From NCBI RefSeq assembly GCF_028882275.1, contig NZ_JARBUT010000001.1:124001-188000 (forward strand): 64,000 nt of DNA, read 5' to 3'. Position numbers and translations under genes: made by a program. This DNA is from Nocardiopsis sp. N85. Its GTDB lineage: Bacteria > Actinomycetota > Actinomycetes > Streptosporangiales > Streptosporangiaceae. Of the stretch, positions 61,584 to 64,000 are shown one piece after another (the stretch's first letter is position 1; the number at the start of each line of letters is the position of its first letter). The notes under the pieces were generated by a model. The model ran no database searches. It was not told where the DNA came from and was given only the letters and a program-made list of their open reading frames with translations.

Positions 61584-62492
61584 TCAGCCCCCCAGGATGC
61601 TCCCCAGGTCGACGTCGGTGCCGAGGAACATGGAGCCGACGATGAGCAGCAGCAGGCCCGGCAGCAGCGTCACCGCCGTGATCATGGTGACGCGCGGGTT
61701 CAGGCGCTGGGCCTTGCGGCGCATGTACTGGGCGTCCTCACGGCGCATGTCCTGGCTGATGTTCACCAGGGTGTCGCTGAGCGGCGCCCCCAGTTCCTCC
61801 GCCTGCTGGATGGCGGTGACGAACTTGCTCAGGGAGTCGTTGCGGTTGCGGCGACGCAGGGTCTCGAACGCCTCCCGGCGTGAGGTGCCCAGTTCCATCT
61901 GCCGCAACGCCAGGGTGAACTCGTCGGCCAGCACCCCCGGCATGGACTCGGCCACCCGCGCCACCGCGGCGCGGAACGACAGCCCCGCGCTGACCGTCAC
62001 GGCCAGGACGTCCAGGAAGTCCGGCAGCTGGGACTGCACCCGGTCGGCGCGCTCCTGGGCCTGTACGTACAGGTTGAGGTCCGTGAGCCCGGCGAACGCC
62101 AGCACGACGAGCCCGATGAGCGGGCTGTCGGCCACGAACATCAGCACGCCCAGCGACCCGTACAGGGAGATCTCGCCGATCTTGCGCCGCAGGTAGCGTT
62201 CCAGGGTGAGCCCGTCGGGCCGCCCCGCGACCTCGATCCTTCGGGTGATGGAGCGCCGTCGGACCTCGCTGAGCGAATCCAGCACGAGCCCCGAGAACGG
62301 CCGCCCGATCGCCTCGGTGATCCGGTGCAGGACGAACGTGCCCTCCGCCTTCGTCTTGGGCAGGCGTGCGAGGGAGTCGTCCACCCGTACCCGGGTCTGC
62401 GACATCATCAGGTACACCCCGTACGCCGCCAGCGGTACGAGCAGGGCGGCGGCCGCCGACAGCGCGATGGGAACCCACGCCAGGTTCATCAC
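61584..62492 (-). CDS. tadC: Tad pilus assembly inner-membrane protein TadC
   Basis: 302 residues with a T2SS-F (PilC/GspF) domain. An N-terminal helix (LSAAAALLVPLAAYGVYLMM) is followed by paired helices mid-chain (LYGSLGVLMFVADSPLIGLVVLAFAG) and the conserved cytoplasmic block LPDFLDVLAVTVSAGLSFRAAVARV, MELGTSRREAFETLRRRN, QQAEELGAPLSDTLVNISQ. A C-terminal helix ends the protein. Its start lies 10 bp after the TadB stop. With TadB it forms the membrane platform of the pilus machine. Confidence 0.9.
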   Translation of the reverse strand: MMNLAWVPIALSAAAALLVPLAAYGVYLMMSQTRVRVDDSLARLPKTKAEGTFVLHRITEAIGRPFSGLVLDSLSEVRRRSITRRIEVAGRPDGLTLERYLRRKIGEISLYGSLGVLMFVADSPLIGLVVLAFAGLTDLNLYVQAQERADRVQSQLPDFLDVLAVTVSAGLSFRAAVARVAESMPGVLADEFTLALRQMELGTSRREAFETLRRRNRNDSLSKFVTAIQQAEELGAPLSDTLVNISQDMRREDAQYMRRKAQRLNPRVTMITAVTLLPGLLLLIVGSMFLGTDVDLGSILGG

Positions 62493-62502
62493 AGGCTCCT
62501 CG

Positions 62503-63435
62503 TCACAGGTCGAACTTGGTGATGCGGGACACCAGCAGGAAACCGATGGAGAACAGCGCCGCCACCACCAGGAGGACGCCGATGCCCGCCGCCGAGGTGG
62601 TCATGGTGCGCAGGATCCCCGGTTCGATCGCGTTGATCAGGAACAGCGCGCCCACCGACATGAACCCCAGCGCCCACACCGTGCTGGTGGTCTCGCTCAG
62701 GATGGTCCGCACCTCGCGCCGGGTCTCCTTGCGGTTCTCCAAGGTGGCGGAGATGTTGCGCAACGCCGTGACCAGCGAACCGCCCGAGCGCGAGGCCACC
62801 AGCAGTGTCGACAGCAGCACCCCCAGCTCGCGGGAGGGCATCCGTTCGCGCAGCTCGGCGACGGCCTCTTCGAAGGACGCGCCGAGCTTCATCGACTCGG
62901 TCATCCTCCGCAGCTCCTCCCCGGCCGGCCCGTCGAGCTCCTCGGCGGCGATGGCCACCGCGGTCGGCAGCGCCAACCCCGCGGAGGTGGCGTTGCCCAA
63001 CACCCGGGCCAGGTCCGGCAGCTGTCCGGTGAACTCCTCACGGCGCTTGGCCTCGGCCCGGTTCAGGTACGAGAAGAACAGGAACGCCACCCCCGCCGCG
63101 GCCAGCAGCCCGAAGAACGGGGCCAGCACCTGCCACACCACGATCACCGCCAGCAGCGCCCCGCCGACCAGGCCGAGCACGAACGTCGACACCTTCAGGT
63201 CCGTCCCCGACCGGGCGATCCGGCGGTGCAGGCGGGCGCCCCACTGGGTGCGGTGGAGTGCCCGCTCGAACCGGGCCAGGGGCGTGGACGCCGCGTGCTC
63301 GGCCTGGTCCAGGGCGCTGCGGGCGGCGATGAGCCGCCGCTGTTCGGCGCTGGCGACGAACTGCCACAACGCCCACAGCGCGATCAGCAGCACCATCGCG
63401 AGGCCGGTGAGGATCACCGCCATCTGCCAGTTCAT
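62503..63435 (-). CDS. tadB: Tad pilus assembly inner-membrane protein TadB
   Basis: 310 residues, T2SS-F domain like TadC: LPDLARVLGNATSAGLALPTAVAIAAEEL, GASFEEAVAELRERMPSRELGVLLSTLLVASRSGGSLVTALRNISATL. Helices flank it at about 8-25, 93-122 and the C-terminus. Lies 12 bp after the ATPase gene in the same operon. Partner of TadC and the TadA ATPase. Confidence 0.9.
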   Translation of the reverse strand: MNWQMAVILTGLAMVLLIALWALWQFVASAEQRRLIAARSALDQAEHAASTPLARFERALHRTQWGARLHRRIARSGTDLKVSTFVLGLVGGALLAVIVVWQVLAPFFGLLAAAGVAFLFFSYLNRAEAKRREEFTGQLPDLARVLGNATSAGLALPTAVAIAAEELDGPAGEELRRMTESMKLGASFEEAVAELRERMPSRELGVLLSTLLVASRSGGSLVTALRNISATLENRKETRREVRTILSETTSTVWALGFMSVGALFLINAIEPGILRTMTTSAAGIGVLLVVAALFSIGFLLVSRITKFDL

Positions 63436-63447
63436 CGTGTCTTCCTC

Positions 63448-64000
63448 TCACCGACCGGCTTCGGGGACCACACCGAACACCGCGGGGACGGTCTCGCCCC
63501 TGTGATGGATCCGCTCGGCGACGTTCCGGGGCAGCGGAAAGTGCAGGAACCGCCCGTCCACCGTCCGGTTCGGGCCGAGCGGCAGCGACTCGAAGCGCAG
63601 CACCGGGTCCAGCCGGAACTCCTCCCGGCGCTTGGACGAGACCACGCTGATCTCGTTGATCCGCCGCGACCCGTCCGGCCACCGCCCCAGGTGCACGATG
63701 GCGTCGACCGCGTTGTTGATCTGGTCGCGGATCGCCTCGTAGGGGATCCGCCCGTCGCCCATCGTCGCCAGCGTCTGGAGCCGGTGGATGGCGTCGTCGG
63801 CCGAGTTGGCGTGCACGGTCACCAGGGACCCGTCATGGCCGGTGTTCATGGCCTGGAGCATGTCGATGGTCTCCTCGCCTCGGACCTCACCGACGATGAT
63901 CCGGTCCGGGCGCATGCGCAGCGCGTTGCGCACCAGATCGCGGATGGCCACCTCGCCCCGGCCCTCGATGTTGGGCGGACGCGACTCCAGCCGCACCACG
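63448..64000 (-). CDS. tadA: Tad pilus ATPase TadA/CpaF, C-terminal part (5' truncated by window end)
   Basis: Only the last 183 residues are in the window. The Asp-box region [41 protein letters not shown] contains the Walker B-like segment [12 protein letters not shown], and ALDML-like [23 protein letters not shown] is the His box. These are diagnostic of the CpaF/TadA branch of type II/IV secretion ATPases. It powers assembly of Flp pilins; three candidate pilin-type leaders are found elsewhere in this window. Confidence 0.93.
   Translation of the reverse strand, partial: VVRLESRPPNIEGRGEVAIRDLVRNALRMRPDRIIVGEVRGEETIDMLQAMNTGHDGSLVTVHANSADDAIHRLQTLATMGDGRIPYEAIRDQINNAVDAIVHLGRWPDGSRRINEISVVSSKRREEFRLDPVLRFESLPLGPNRTVDGRFLHFPLPRNVAERIHHRGETVPAVFGVVPEAGR

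Noticed and set aside
1..64000. tRNA genes, CRISPR arrays, insertion sequences, prophage
   Set aside because: No cloverleaf-compatible T-loop signatures, regularly spaced repeats, transposase or phage proteins were seen; the hrpA tail duplication is the only attachment-like repeat.

Overview
The window is about 64 kb of very GC-rich actinomycete chromosome with no tRNA, rRNA, CRISPR array, transposase or integrase visible. Two DUF5753-type XRE regulators with DUF397 partners and anti-sigma-type ATPases, a deazaflavin (F420-type) nitroreductase, a mycofactocin-glycosyltransferase-like protein, receptor Ser/Thr kinases and Flp/Tad pilus genes together suggest a filamentous member of Streptosporangiales/Nocardiopsaceae (a Nocardiopsis-like organism). 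The genus is inferred, not proven.

Layout. 0-2.5 kb: the 3' end of hrpA, followed by a GNAT toxin/DUF1778 antitoxin module that lies between two 130-bp copies of the hrpA 3' end. 2.5-5.3 kb: a PPOX flavoprotein, a globin and a lactonase. 5.4-7.7 kb: ATPase/XRE/DUF397 cluster one. 7.9-9.9 kb: the biotin ECF transporter bioY-M-N. 10-12 kb: an exported serine hydrolase and fabG. 12.2-14.3 kb: ATPase/XRE/DUF397 cluster two, whose two outward promoters share a 12-bp palindrome. 14.6-19.4 kb: zinc uptake (znuA with a Zur-like box), K+ uptake (Trk/Ktr pair) and metal efflux (CDF plus a divergent ArsR). 19.9-23.1 kb: a large RND exporter without a periplasmic adaptor gene. 24.5-26 kb: an orphan MftF-like glycosyltransferase-fold protein with altered active-site motifs. 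26.6-32.6 kb: a peptide/oligosaccharide-type ABC import operon. 32.8-33.8 and 42.3-43.6 kb: two secreted PL1 pectate-lyase-like lipoproteins. 34.2-37.8 kb: envelope genes including two pilin-type anchored proteins. 38.1-39.1 kb: a two-domain YezG-like immunity protein. 39.1-41.5 kb: a GT4 glycosyltransferase. 44.6-47.1 kb: a four-gene, partly AT-rich operon encoding an Flp-type pilin, an OmpA-domain lipoprotein, its paralogue and a pilin-leader/lysozyme-like fusion. 48.2-50 kb: a luciferase-like monooxygenase with a divergent ArsR regulator. 50-52.7 kb: a near gene-free stretch with a kinase remnant. 52.8-61.4 kb: a receptor kinase, a DUF418 membrane protein, a deazaflavin nitroreductase-hemerythrin fusion, a subtilisin with PKD domains and a pseudokinase. 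61.6-64 kb: TadC, TadB and the C-terminal part of the TadA/CpaF ATPase, truncated by the window end.

The most interesting theme is the Tad/Flp system. Three separate proteins (at about 35.6, 45.1 and 47.1 kb) share a class III leader of the form D-[R/K]-G followed by Glu at +5 and a hydrophobic helix. One ends in a lysozyme-like domain. A fourth, TadG-like protein at 36.7-37.8 kb carries a peptidoglycan-carboxypeptidase-like domain. An OmpA-type peptidoglycan-binding lipoprotein is translationally coupled to the pilin. Together with the TadABC machine in the same window this suggests a pilus or secretion apparatus with built-in cell-wall-processing and anchoring subunits. The second notable item is the toxin-antitoxin cassette between duplicated hrpA tails.
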